Assembly (NCBI GenBank): GCA_017445115.1
Contig: JAFSUU010000024.1
Span: 1-63,608 of the forward strand
Reading direction: 5' to 3'
Source of the DNA: Clostridia bacterium
Lineage (GTDB): Bacteria > Bacillota_A > Clostridia > Oscillospirales > CAG-272
DNA: 63,608 nucleotides
Of this stretch, positions 24,325 through 30,922 are shown piece after piece. A program made the translations under genes and the position numbers. Each line of letters opens with the position of its first letter. Within the stretch, counting starts at the first letter, position 1. The notes beneath the pieces are model-generated. The model was not told the origin of the DNA. It did not search any database and saw only the letters and a program-made list of their open reading frames with translations.

Positions 24325-26163
24325 TTATCTCAGAACGAAATACTGCTCGTACCAGAGCAGGAACGAATAGACCGTGTATATCGCCCTTGCGTTGTTCTTT
24401 TTGCCCGAAACGTGTTCTTCGAGCATGCGAAGCAGCGCGTCTTTGTTGAAGAATTCGGAGACGTAGTCTCGGTTGAATGCTTCTCTTACGAGACCGGCAT
24501 ACTTTTCCTCGCGTATCCAGACGCGGAACGGGACCATGAAGCCGGCTTTTTTGCGGTGAGCCCAGCCTTCGGGGACGCGGGAGAGCGCGGCTTCTCTGAA
24601 TGCGCGCTTGGTGTGACGTCCTTTCATCTTCTGATCTGACGTCAGCGTCCTTGCAACGTTCCACACCTCACGGTCGAGATACGGTACGCGGAGCTCGAGT
24701 GAGTGTGCCATCGTCATCTTATCCGCTTTTAAGAGAATATCGCCGGGAAGCCACAGGTTCATATCGAGCCAGAGCTTTTTCGTCAGGTCGTCGCAACCCT
24801 TGACCTTGTCGTAGTACGGGCGGGTGACGTCTTTGAACGATCTTGCGCTCTTATATTTCTCGGCGAGGATAGAATTTGCCTCTTTGTCGTTCATTATGAA
24901 CGCCTGGCCGATATACGTGTCCTCGACCCTTGTCGCGTTAGAGGTGAAAAATCTCTTTACGTGGCGCTGCGGTATCTTGCCGAGAGTCGCGGCGAAGAAT
25001 TTTCTGACTCCGAGCGGCAGCTTTTTGTATGCTTTCGACGCGCCGCTCTGAACGTACCAGTCGTAGCCGCCGAAGAACTCGTCGGCGCCCTCGCCGCTCA
25101 GCACGACTTTAACGTCTTTTGCCGCAAGTTCGGAAAGGAAGAAGAGAGGAACGGCTGAGAGGTTCGCGTGCGGTTCGTCGCTGTGGTACTGTACGGACGG
25201 CAGCGCCTCAAAGAATTCGTCCGGGGTTATCTCTTTTATCTTGTTGTTTATTTTAAGTATCTCGCAAAGGTTCTTCGCGTAAGTCGTTTCGTCGAAGCCT
25301 TCGATCTTGAATCCCACGGAATAGGTCTTCATCGGGCGGGATTCCGAAACGATATAACTCGAATCGACGCCGCCGGAGAGAAACGCGCCGACTTCGACGT
25401 CGGCGATCTCGTGGTACTTGACGGAAGACGCGACGGTTTCCTTTATGAGTTCGACCGCATCGTCAAACGAGCGCTTTACGGGCGCGTATTCGGGTGTGAA
25501 GAAGGAGGTCTCTTTGAAAACGCCGTCCTCATAAGTGAAATAGCATCCGGGAGTCAGCTTGTTCACGCCGCAGAAGATCGTCTCTTTGAGCGGAGAGTAC
25601 TGAAATTCGAGATACATTTTGAGTGCGTCGGGATTGATCTCTTTTTTGAACTTCGGATGAGCGAGAAAGCTCTTGATCTCCGAGCCGAAAAGGAGCGCGC
25701 CGTCGAACTTTCCGTAGTAAAACGGCTTGATGCCGAAATAGTCTCTCGCACCGTAAAGGGTGTGACGTTCCGAGTCGTATATGACGAAGGCGAACATGCC
25801 GCGCAGGCGGCTTGCCGTTTCATTGCCGTAGATCGCATACGTCTGAAGGATCGCTTCGGTATCAGAATTTGTCCTGAACGTTACGCCGTGTTCACGGGAG
25901 AGCTCTTCGCGAATTTCGCGGTAGTTGTATATCTCGCCGTTGAAAACGATGACGTACCTGCCGTCGGCGGTCGAGATCGGCTGATCTCCTCCCGCAAGGT
26001 CGATGATGGAGAGCCGTCTGAAGCCGAGCGCGACCTGTTCATCGACGAATTTTCCGTCGCTGTCAGGGCCGCGGTGAGCGATCAGCTCGCCCATCTTTTC
26101 AATGACGCTCCCTCTGTCGTACGTCACGTTGTCGGTGTCAAAATATCCTGCAAATCCGCACAT
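24325..26163 (-). CDS. asnB: Glutamine-hydrolysing asparagine synthetase-like amidotransferase
   Basis: A 612-residue two-domain enzyme. The N-terminal class II glutamine amidotransferase begins MCGFAGYFD (nucleophile Cys2, start therefore certain) with RGPDSDG and FNGEIYNYRE. The C-terminal synthetase has the PP-loop FLSGGVDSS (about 263), SGEGADEFFGGY (about 355) and LELRVPYLD. It converts a carboxylate to an amide with ATP and glutamine. The neighbours are a MurE-like gene (16 nt upstream) and a D-aspartate ligase-like gene (10 nt downstream). This recalls AsnH of lactic acid bacteria and enterococci, which amidates D-Asp of the cross-bridge to D-Asn. Free L-asparagine synthesis is the alternative. 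Confidence 0.92.
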   Translation of the reverse strand: MCGFAGYFDTDNVTYDRGSVIEKMGELIAHRGPDSDGKFVDEQVALGFRRLSIIDLAGGDQPISTADGRYVIVFNGEIYNYREIREELSREHGVTFRTNSDTEAILQTYAIYGNETASRLRGMFAFVIYDSERHTLYGARDYFGIKPFYYGKFDGALLFGSEIKSFLAHPKFKKEINPDALKMYLEFQYSPLKETIFCGVNKLTPGCYFTYEDGVFKETSFFTPEYAPVKRSFDDAVELIKETVASSVKYHEIADVEVGAFLSGGVDSSYIVSESRPMKTYSVGFKIEGFDETTYAKNLCEILKINNKIKEITPDEFFEALPSVQYHSDEPHANLSAVPLFFLSELAAKDVKVVLSGEGADEFFGGYDWYVQSGASKAYKKLPLGVRKFFAATLGKIPQRHVKRFFTSNATRVEDTYIGQAFIMNDKEANSILAEKYKSARSFKDVTRPYYDKVKGCDDLTKKLWLDMNLWLPGDILLKADKMTMAHSLELRVPYLDREVWNVARTLTSDQKMKGRHTKRAFREAALSRVPEGWAHRKKAGFMVPFRVWIREEKYAGLVREAFNRDYVSEFFNKDALLRMLEEHVSGKKNNARAIYTVYSFLLWYEQYFVLR

Positions 26164-26179
26164 ATTCTTTGCCTTTCGT

Positions 26180-27694
26180 TCAGTTTACCGCAAGAGCGGC
26201 AAGATCATAATCCGCGAGGTATTTTTCGACGTATTCCACGTCTGACGGACAGTCTATATACGCCGTTCCGCGCTTCTGTCTCGTCTCCTCGCCTTTTCCG
26301 GTGATGAGGATGATTTTTTCCGAGTCGTCGTAAAATACAGCTCTTTTTATCGCCTCGCCGCGGTCCTCCGTCACGGAGTAGTCGCAGCGCGATATGTTCG
26401 ACGCTATGTCCTTCGCTATATTCCGGAACGGCTCCTCGCCGGAGTCCTCTTCTGTTATTACAATGTAATCGCAGTATTCGTCAGCGCATTCCGCGAGGTC
26501 GCGCCGTCTGAGCTGGGCTTTTCCGCCGGGGCATCCGAAGACCGCGACTATCTTTCGCCCGGGGTATTCTATCTTCATCGACTTGAACAGAGCTTCAAAG
26601 CTCATTCTGTTGTGCGCGTAGTCGACTACTGCAACAACTTTTCCGTCAGCGCTCGTATAGGTCTGCATTCTTCCCGCAGCTCTTGCGCGGAGAAGTCCGG
26701 ACGCGACGTATTTTTCAGGAACTCCGAGAACGTATGACATCGCGATCGCCGCCAGAGCGTTCGAAACGTTGAACATTCCGGGCATCGTGATGCAGAGCTC
26801 GTCCTCAAATTCGGGAGTTTTTACGTTAAAATATATAGCGTCTCCGCGGCGTTCGGCGTGACTGCAGTAAACCGTGTCGTCCGGATGAGTTCCGAACGTC
26901 ACGATGCGGCACTTTCCCTTTGCGTATGCAAGTATCTCGTCCGCACGGTCAGAGTCGGAATTGATGCAGGCAGCGTGACAGTTATCGAATATTTTTAGCT
27001 TTGATCTGAAATAGTCTTCAAAATCGGGATGCTCTACCGGGCTGATGTGGTCGACGCCGATGTTCATAAAGCAGGCGACGTCGAATTTTATGCCCGCGAC
27101 TCTGCCGTATTTGAGCGCCTGGCTCGACACCTCCATTACAAGGTGCGATATGCCGCTCTTTGCCGCGTTGTCGAAATGGCGGAAGAGATCGATCGGCTCG
27201 GGCGTCGTGAGGTGCGACTCAAACCGTTCCACACCGTCATAGGTGTCGATCGACGAGATAACGGCGACATCGGGACGTCCATCCGCCTTCATCCAGTCGT
27301 CAAGTATTGCGCGGAGGTAGTACGCCGTCGTGCTCTTGCCTTTCGTGCCGGTTATGCCGATCGAGGTGACGCGTGAGGGTGCGTCGTTGAAAAAGAGCTT
27401 TGCAAGCGTGGACATCGCGCGTCTCACATCGGTGACGATTACCGCCGGCGCGCCGTTTGAATATTTTACCTCTCCTATGAGAGCGGCGGCTCCGTGCGAC
27501 GCGGCAAACTCCGCGTACTCCGCTTTGAAGTGCACGCCCTTGCATATGAAGAGCGACGTTCCCGAAAGCTCTCTCGTGTCGCAGGTAAGACAGTCGATGA
27601 TCTTTTCGCCGTCGCCGCTTTCTGTTTCGGAGTCGACAAGAAGGCCCTCGTCTTCGAGCGCCGTCAGATATTCCTTTAATCTGTGTTTTTCCAT
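26180..27694 (-). CDS. murE: MurE-like UDP-MurNAc-dipeptide ligase (non-DAP type)
   Basis: A 504-residue Mur ligase, ATP-dependent and cytoplasmic, adding the third amino acid to UDP-MurNAc-L-Ala-D-Glu. Visible are the P-loop TGTKGKSTTA (about 115), LTTPEP (about 163), VMEVSSQALKYGR (about 187), MNIGVDHISPVEH and ARAAGRMQ. At the position where meso-diaminopimelate enzymes carry DNPR it has TEEDSGEEPF, so the added residue is probably not meso-DAP; lysine or ornithine are candidates. It leads a four-gene minus-strand operon with asparagine synthetase, D-aspartate ligase and arginase, from the promoter at 27731-27759. It may be a second MurE specialised for this branch; a further murE elsewhere cannot be excluded. 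Confidence 0.85.
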   Translation of the reverse strand: MEKHRLKEYLTALEDEGLLVDSETESGDGEKIIDCLTCDTRELSGTSLFICKGVHFKAEYAEFAASHGAAALIGEVKYSNGAPAVIVTDVRRAMSTLAKLFFNDAPSRVTSIGITGTKGKSTTAYYLRAILDDWMKADGRPDVAVISSIDTYDGVERFESHLTTPEPIDLFRHFDNAAKSGISHLVMEVSSQALKYGRVAGIKFDVACFMNIGVDHISPVEHPDFEDYFRSKLKIFDNCHAACINSDSDRADEILAYAKGKCRIVTFGTHPDDTVYCSHAERRGDAIYFNVKTPEFEDELCITMPGMFNVSNALAAIAMSYVLGVPEKYVASGLLRARAAGRMQTYTSADGKVVAVVDYAHNRMSFEALFKSMKIEYPGRKIVAVFGCPGGKAQLRRRDLAECADEYCDYIVITEEDSGEEPFRNIAKDIASNISRCDYSVTEDRGEAIKRAVFYDDSEKIILITGKGEETRQKRGTAYIDCPSDVEYVEKYLADYDLAALAVN

Positions 27695-27730
27695 ATCAAA
27701 CTCCGTTCAATGTAATACTATAACCATATT

Positions 27731-27759
27731 ATTATATCATATTATCATCTTTTTTGCAA
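27731..27759 (-). promoter_or_regulatory. Promoter of the MurE-AsnB-ligase-arginase operon
   Basis: On the minus strand: TTGCAA (27754-27759), a 17-nt spacer and TATAAT (27731-27736). It lies 37 nt upstream of the murE start, with GGAG about 10 nt before the ATG. Confidence 0.8.
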
Positions 27760-27843
27760 TCATTTTTCCGATTTTGAAAACCACGGTCAAAACCGTACGG
27801 CCCTGACAGCCCGGCGATACGTCGTTTGCGGTGTGAAATACCA

Positions 27844-27947
27844 AACAAAAACTGACCGATGCGGGCATCGGTCCCTACGGGTAACGTTTGTCGCCCGAGG
27901 GCGAAGGATCACGCTGCGCGTGATGATATACCAAGCCTGCGGCTTGG
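27844..27947. repeat. Dispersed hairpin repeat sharing the GATGATATAC unit
   Basis: Consecutive small palindromes: GACCGATGC/GCATCGGTC, TCGCCC/GGGCGA, CACGC/GCGTG (27910-27922), then the linker GATGATATAC (27922-27931) and CCAAGCC TGC GGCTTGG (27931-27947). From about 27918 to 27956 it is identical to 29586-29624 in the array next to tRNA-Gln, and in both places a minus-strand terminator abuts the end. Confidence 0.8.
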
Positions 27948-27952
27948 ATAAA

Positions 27953-27991
27953 CAAAGAAACCACTTTTGGTATACAAAAGAGGTTTCTTTG
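27953..27991 (-). terminator. Terminator of the diguanylate cyclase gene at 28065
   Basis: A 17-position stem with one mismatch: CAAAGAAACCACTTTTG (27953-27969) and CAAAAGAGGTTTCTTTG (27975-27991), five-base loop. It lies 74 nt downstream of the stop on the minus strand. Confidence 0.7.
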
Positions 27992-28064
27992 TTGTAGCAG
28001 TTGCGCTAAAAGGTACCGATCTGAAGGAAGAACAGCGAAAAGGTACACGCCGCTTTATCTCGCT

Positions 28065-29225
28065 TCATTTCTTCCTGCGTTCAATACCGTTTTTTTCATA
28101 ATAAGCCGTCTTTTCTTTATACATTTCAAGGTCTGCTGAAGCGATCAGGTTTTCTATATCCATCCCGGGATGCAAAGCCGCTTCGGCAAATCCAACGGAC
28201 AGAGACAACGAGCGAACTTCTTTTCCGCGCCAACTATCAACAGCCATTTTAAGCTGTGTCACGGCATCCAAGGCAACAGCTTTTTTTGTGTTTGCAATAA
28301 CGATAAACTCATCACCCCCGGTCCTGTAACAATCGCCGATCGGCTTGAAAGCCGATACGATACATTCTGCGGCGCCGCAAATCAGCTCATCTCCCGCATT
28401 GTGTCCCAGTGTATCGTTGATTGTTTTCAATCCGTTGATATCAATGGAAAAAACGATCAGATCCTGCGGCAACTTCTTTGCGTCAGACAATGCCCTGATC
28501 TTTTCGTTATAAGCGTAACGACTGAAAAGCCCCGTCAGCGGATCCTCTGATATTCGTATCATCTGTTCGTTGATCAGATCGTCTGAGGCAAGCTGGGCAA
28601 ACTCGGAATTGTGTATGAAAAGAAGAGCAAGGCATATGGTCAAAGAGATATATGCCGTTCTCACTTCTCCTCCCAGCACCTCCTGCATCGCGATACCCGT
28701 TATGACAAAACCCAGTGTTGCATAAAGTGAAAGGGAGTTCCGATTCCGGAATTTCTTTCCGTACACTGTAAAATCGAATAAAACGAGAAGTAAGGCGATC
28801 AGATAAAATATAACGTAAACCAAATAACCCGGACCGTGAGAATACTGATTGTCCGCATCAATCGTTATCATCCATCCGGTAAACAGCGAAACGATCTGAT
28901 ACAGAGTATTGACCGCTATCAGTGAGAATAGAATCTTTTTCCAAATACTCTTTGATTTGATTTGAAGGACGATCATACCGCCGGATACCGGCGTCAGAAT
29001 GTAATCAAATAATTTAACGGCTCTGACCAGCCAGTGAGGAACGGCAGCGTTTCCGCTAAAACAAACACCAAGCCACTCAAAGAAAGCCGCCAGAGCGACG
29101 ATCAGGTAGGATAAGTACAGTGTCCTTTTTTTATCTTTTGAAAACCTGTCGTTTTCTTTTACAAGTACGGCTAAAATAATCAATGTCAGCCATACAAGAA
29201 CAATAAGCGGAGTGTAATATTTCAT
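28065..29225 (-). CDS. Membrane diguanylate cyclase (7-TM N-terminus, GGDEF)
   Basis: A 386-residue protein. About seven N-terminal hydrophobic helices (5-205) form a membrane sensor, followed by a GGDEF domain (about 225-380) that makes cyclic di-GMP. The catalytic loop RTGGDEFIVI and DPLTGLFSR, SIDINGLKTINDTLGHNAGD are intact. Its own extended -10 promoter (29319-29347) and terminator (27953-27991) make it a single-gene unit on the minus strand. Codon use is slightly more AT-rich than in neighbouring genes. No known ligand-binding motif is visible in the membrane part. Confidence 0.88.
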   Translation of the reverse strand: MKYYTPLIVLVWLTLIILAVLVKENDRFSKDKKRTLYLSYLIVALAAFFEWLGVCFSGNAAVPHWLVRAVKLFDYILTPVSGGMIVLQIKSKSIWKKILFSLIAVNTLYQIVSLFTGWMITIDADNQYSHGPGYLVYVIFYLIALLLVLFDFTVYGKKFRNRNSLSLYATLGFVITGIAMQEVLGGEVRTAYISLTICLALLFIHNSEFAQLASDDLINEQMIRISEDPLTGLFSRYAYNEKIRALSDAKKLPQDLIVFSIDINGLKTINDTLGHNAGDELICGAAECIVSAFKPIGDCYRTGGDEFIVIANTKKAVALDAVTQLKMAVDSWRGKEVRSLSLSVGFAEAALHPGMDIENLIASADLEMYKEKTAYYEKNGIERRKK

Positions 29226-29318
29226 GTCCGGCTATCTCCATATTCATAGTATCTGCAAATCCTGATTTGTCGGGATCGCCTTCACAACCCTGGTTTGTCG
29301 ATCTTATATTTACCTTTG

Positions 29319-29347
29319 AGTATAGCATAAAAATGTGTATTTTTCAA
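29319..29347 (-). promoter_or_regulatory. Extended -10 promoter of the diguanylate cyclase at 28065
   Basis: On the minus strand: TTGAAA (29342-29347), a 17-nt spacer ending TGC and TATACT (29319-29324). The leader to the ATG is about 90 nt. Confidence 0.75.
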
Positions 29348-29414
29348 TCTGTTAACGGCAAAAGGGGCGCAAAAAGTACACCGGTGTTTTCGGGCGTTTT
29401 TGCCCCCGGATAAC

Positions 29415-29436
29415 AAAAAATCGGGCAGATGCCCGA
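29415..29436 (-). terminator. Intrinsic terminator at the far end of the hairpin array
   Basis: TCGGGC (29421-29426) pairs with GCCCGA (29431-29436) across AGAT. On the minus strand it is followed by six T. No gene ends here; the only minus-strand source upstream is the tRNA and the hairpin array. Confidence 0.65.
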
Positions 29437-29441
29437 TTGAT

Positions 29442-29615
29442 CACGCCGTAAGGCGTGTATATCATCAAAGCGGAGCTTTGTATATCATCAAGCCGCAGGA
29501 AGAATACACGAGCAGTCAGATTTTCGGACTGCTCGTGATGATATACGCCGCACGTGTGCGACGATGATATACACGCACGTTCCGTGCGTGATGATATACC
29601 AAGCCTGCGGCTTGG
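29442..29615. repeat. Modular hairpin array with constant GATGATATAC linkers
   Basis: Six palindromes of different sequence: CACGCC/GGCGTG 29442-29457, CAAAGC/GCTTTG 29466-29480, CACGAGCAGTC/GACTGCTCGTG 29507-29537, CGCAC/GTGCG 29549-29560, CACGCACG/CGTGCGTG 29572-29590 and CCAAGCC/GGCTTGG 29599-29615. They are joined by a constant 10-mer, read GTATATCATC twice on the left (29457, 29480) and GATGATATAC three times on the right of the central hairpin (29537, 29563, 29590). The left and right linkers are complementary, so the whole block can also fold on itself. It lies between two minus-strand terminators beside tRNA-Gln. Confidence 0.85.
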
Positions 29616-29621
29616 ATAAAC

Positions 29622-29651
29622 AAAAAGAACACGCTGTAGCGTGTTCTTTTT
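29622..29651 (-). terminator. Terminator of tRNA-Gln
   Basis: A perfect 13-bp stem (AAAAAGAACACGC 29622-29634, GCGTGTTCTTTTT 29639-29651) with a 4-nt loop, starting 2 nt after the tRNA CCA end on the minus strand and ending in a T run. Confidence 0.85.
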
Positions 29652-29653
29652 GT

Positions 29654-29727
29654 TGGCTGGGATAGCAGGGTTCGAACCTACGATACAGGAGTCAAAGTCC
29701 TGTGTGTTACCACTACACCATATCCCA
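29654..29727 (-). tRNA. tRNA-Gln (anticodon TTG)
   Basis: A 74-nt minus-strand tRNA with encoded CCA (29654-29656). The acceptor stem is TGGGATA/TATCCCA (29721-29727 and 29658-29664). The anticodon stem CAGGA/TCCTG closes the loop CTTTGAC with anticodon TTG (plus-strand CAA at 29693-29695), and the T-loop GGTTCGAACC is canonical. A consensus promoter (29739-29767) and a terminator follow tRNA gene practice. Confidence 0.95.
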
Positions 29728-29738
29728 ATCACCCGTTT

Positions 29739-29767
29739 AGTATATCACAACGGCGGTGTCGTGTCAA
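29739..29767 (-). promoter_or_regulatory. Promoter of tRNA-Gln
   Basis: On the minus strand: TTGACA (29762-29767), a 17-nt spacer and TATACT (29739-29744), 11 nt before the mature tRNA 5' end. Confidence 0.85.
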
Positions 29768-29914
29768 GTTTTGTTTCGGAATTATAGGAATAAAACTCCA
29801 TTTTAATTATATGCCCGCTCCGCCGCGTCTTCATTCAATTATTTGTCTTGCTCTTTACCCTGAAATATGGTATCATATATTAAAAGGTCCATTTCATATC
29901 TTCGGAGGATGAAA

Positions 29915-30202
29915 ATGTCAGAGAAGAAAGATTACGACTTTCGCGTGATATCGAATCAGGTGAGGTTCGGGTGCGGATTCCGGACGGTGGACGGGGTGCG
30001 GCAGTATTTCGCATGGCACGGGTATCCGAACCGAAACGATGACTATATTACCACGAGCGAGATCAGCGAGAGCGAATATGAAGAGATAAACGAAAAATAT
30101 CCTAAGGAGATCGTCGCGAACAGGGAGCAGGCGGAAGTTTTCAGAAACAGATACGTCGACGGCCATCCGGTGATACTCGAGGGGTGGAACAGACTTCTCT
30201 GA
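29915..30202 (+). CDS. Hypothetical protein
   Basis: A 95-residue soluble, charged protein that I do not recognise. It starts MSEKKDYDFRVISNQVRFG and ends ILEGWNRLL, with a Tyr/Asp/Glu-rich centre. The ATG at 29915 follows GGAGGA by 5 nt; the ATG inside that site is too close to be used. A weak promoter (TTGCTC 29848-29853, TATCAT 29871-29876, 17-nt spacer) precedes it. The channel gene starts 45 nt downstream with its own ribosome binding site. No membrane segments, cysteines suited to metals or catalytic motifs are seen. Confidence 0.6.
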   Translation: MSEKKDYDFRVISNQVRFGCGFRTVDGVRQYFAWHGYPNRNDDYITTSEISESEYEEINEKYPKEIVANREQAEVFRNRYVDGHPVILEGWNRLL

Positions 30203-30247
30203 TAAGAGACAAAATAATCGAATTTACAGTATTGCGGAGGTCGGTTT

Positions 30248-30799
30248 ATGGAAAAGAACAGGCTTGAAGCGTTCAGCGACGGCGTGCTTGCGATCATAAT
30301 CACTATCATGATACTGGAGCTGAAACAGCCGCTCGGCGACGGTTGGGGCGACCTCGGAGCGCTCTGGCCGACTTTGCTTGCATATCTTCTCAGCTTTTTC
30401 TTTATCGCGATCTACTGGGTCAATCATCACCTGATCTTTCACGCTGCGGAAAAGATCAACATCGGGATCCTGTGGTGCAATATCGTATGGCTTTTCGTGA
30501 TGTCGTTCATCCCGTTCACAACGGCATGGGTCGGCAGCTATCCGACGTCGTGGGCTCCGCTCGCGGTTTACTTTGCGGATATGTCGGCGGCGAGCATCGC
30601 GTTTCACATTATGTATTACCTGATACTGCGCGAGAACGGCCGGAAATTCAGGCTCGGACTTCGCAGTGTCGTAAGTCTTATCACATATTTTCTCGCGGCG
30701 GCGCTCGGCGGCTTTTGCCCGGTTGCGGCGTTCATAGTCGTTGCCGTCGTATCCTGCTGGTGGATATTCCCGGGAAAAAAGACGAAAGTAGACAAATAA
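30248..30799 (+). CDS. TMEM175-family potassium channel
   Basis: A 183-residue membrane protein with six helices. It carries the hallmark R-x-x-x-FSDGV of TMEM175 channels in the first helix (RLEAFSDGVLAIIITIMILEL), the bacterial half-size form that forms a tetrameric K+ channel without the classical TVGYG filter. The second conserved stretch, YWVNHHLIFHAAEKIN, also fits. GCGGAGG precedes the start. A 16-bp tandem duplication covers its last codons and the stop (30785-30816). Probable role: potassium leak and membrane-potential control. Confidence 0.9.
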   Translation: MEKNRLEAFSDGVLAIIITIMILELKQPLGDGWGDLGALWPTLLAYLLSFFFIAIYWVNHHLIFHAAEKINIGILWCNIVWLFVMSFIPFTTAWVGSYPTSWAPLAVYFADMSAASIAFHIMYYLILRENGRKFRLGLRSVVSLITYFLAAALGGFCPVAAFIVVAVVSCWWIFPGKKTKVDK

Positions 30800-30816
30800 G
30801 AAAGTAGACAAATAAG
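30785..30816 (+). repeat. Perfect 16-bp tandem duplication over a stop codon
   Basis: AAAGTAGACAAATAAG occurs twice in direct succession (30785-30800 and 30801-30816), spanning the end of the TMEM175 gene. The first copy encodes the last residues and stop; the second lies just downstream. It is recent slippage by appearance. Confidence 0.9.
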
Positions 30817-30828
30817 CATAAAATATGG

Positions 30829-30857
30829 TTGAAACTTACATAAAAATACTGTATAAT
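30829..30857 (+). promoter_or_regulatory. Promoter of the SBP-GGDEF gene
   Basis: TTGAAA (30829-30834), a 17-nt spacer and TATAAT (30852-30857), 66 nt before the ATG, which is preceded by GGGAGGAG. Confidence 0.85.
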
Positions 30858-30922
30858 ATTTTTTAAGGATGGTTTGTTTTCAGACCGCTGTATGAAAAAG
30901 CATTCGGAAGGGAGGAGATAAG

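Larger units (their letters stand above)
27695..28064. other. Intergenic region with promoter, repeat and terminator
   Basis: This gene-free stretch between two minus-strand genes holds the promoter of the MurE cluster (27731-27759), a compact dispersed repeat of hairpins (27844-27947) and the terminator of the upstream diguanylate cyclase (27953-27991). No credible small gene was found. Confidence 0.7.
29226..29914. other. Intergenic region carrying tRNA-Gln and a hairpin array
   Basis: No protein gene is supported here; an open frame covering 29352-29732 on the minus strand runs across the tRNA and repeats. The stretch contains two promoters, two minus-strand terminators, the GATGATATAC hairpin array and tRNA-Gln, each listed separately. 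Near 29264-29310 there is also an imperfect direct repeat (TCCTGATTTGTCGGGATCG and ACCCTGGTTTGTCGATC). Confidence 0.7.

Noticed and set aside
29442..29615. CRISPR or riboswitch explanation for the hairpin array
   Set aside because: The constant part is only 10 nt, the variable parts are themselves palindromes, and no gene starts downstream on either strand at a suitable distance.
29352..29732. A 126-residue open frame on the minus strand
   Set aside because: It runs across tRNA-Gln, its terminator and the hairpin array; no coding signal.
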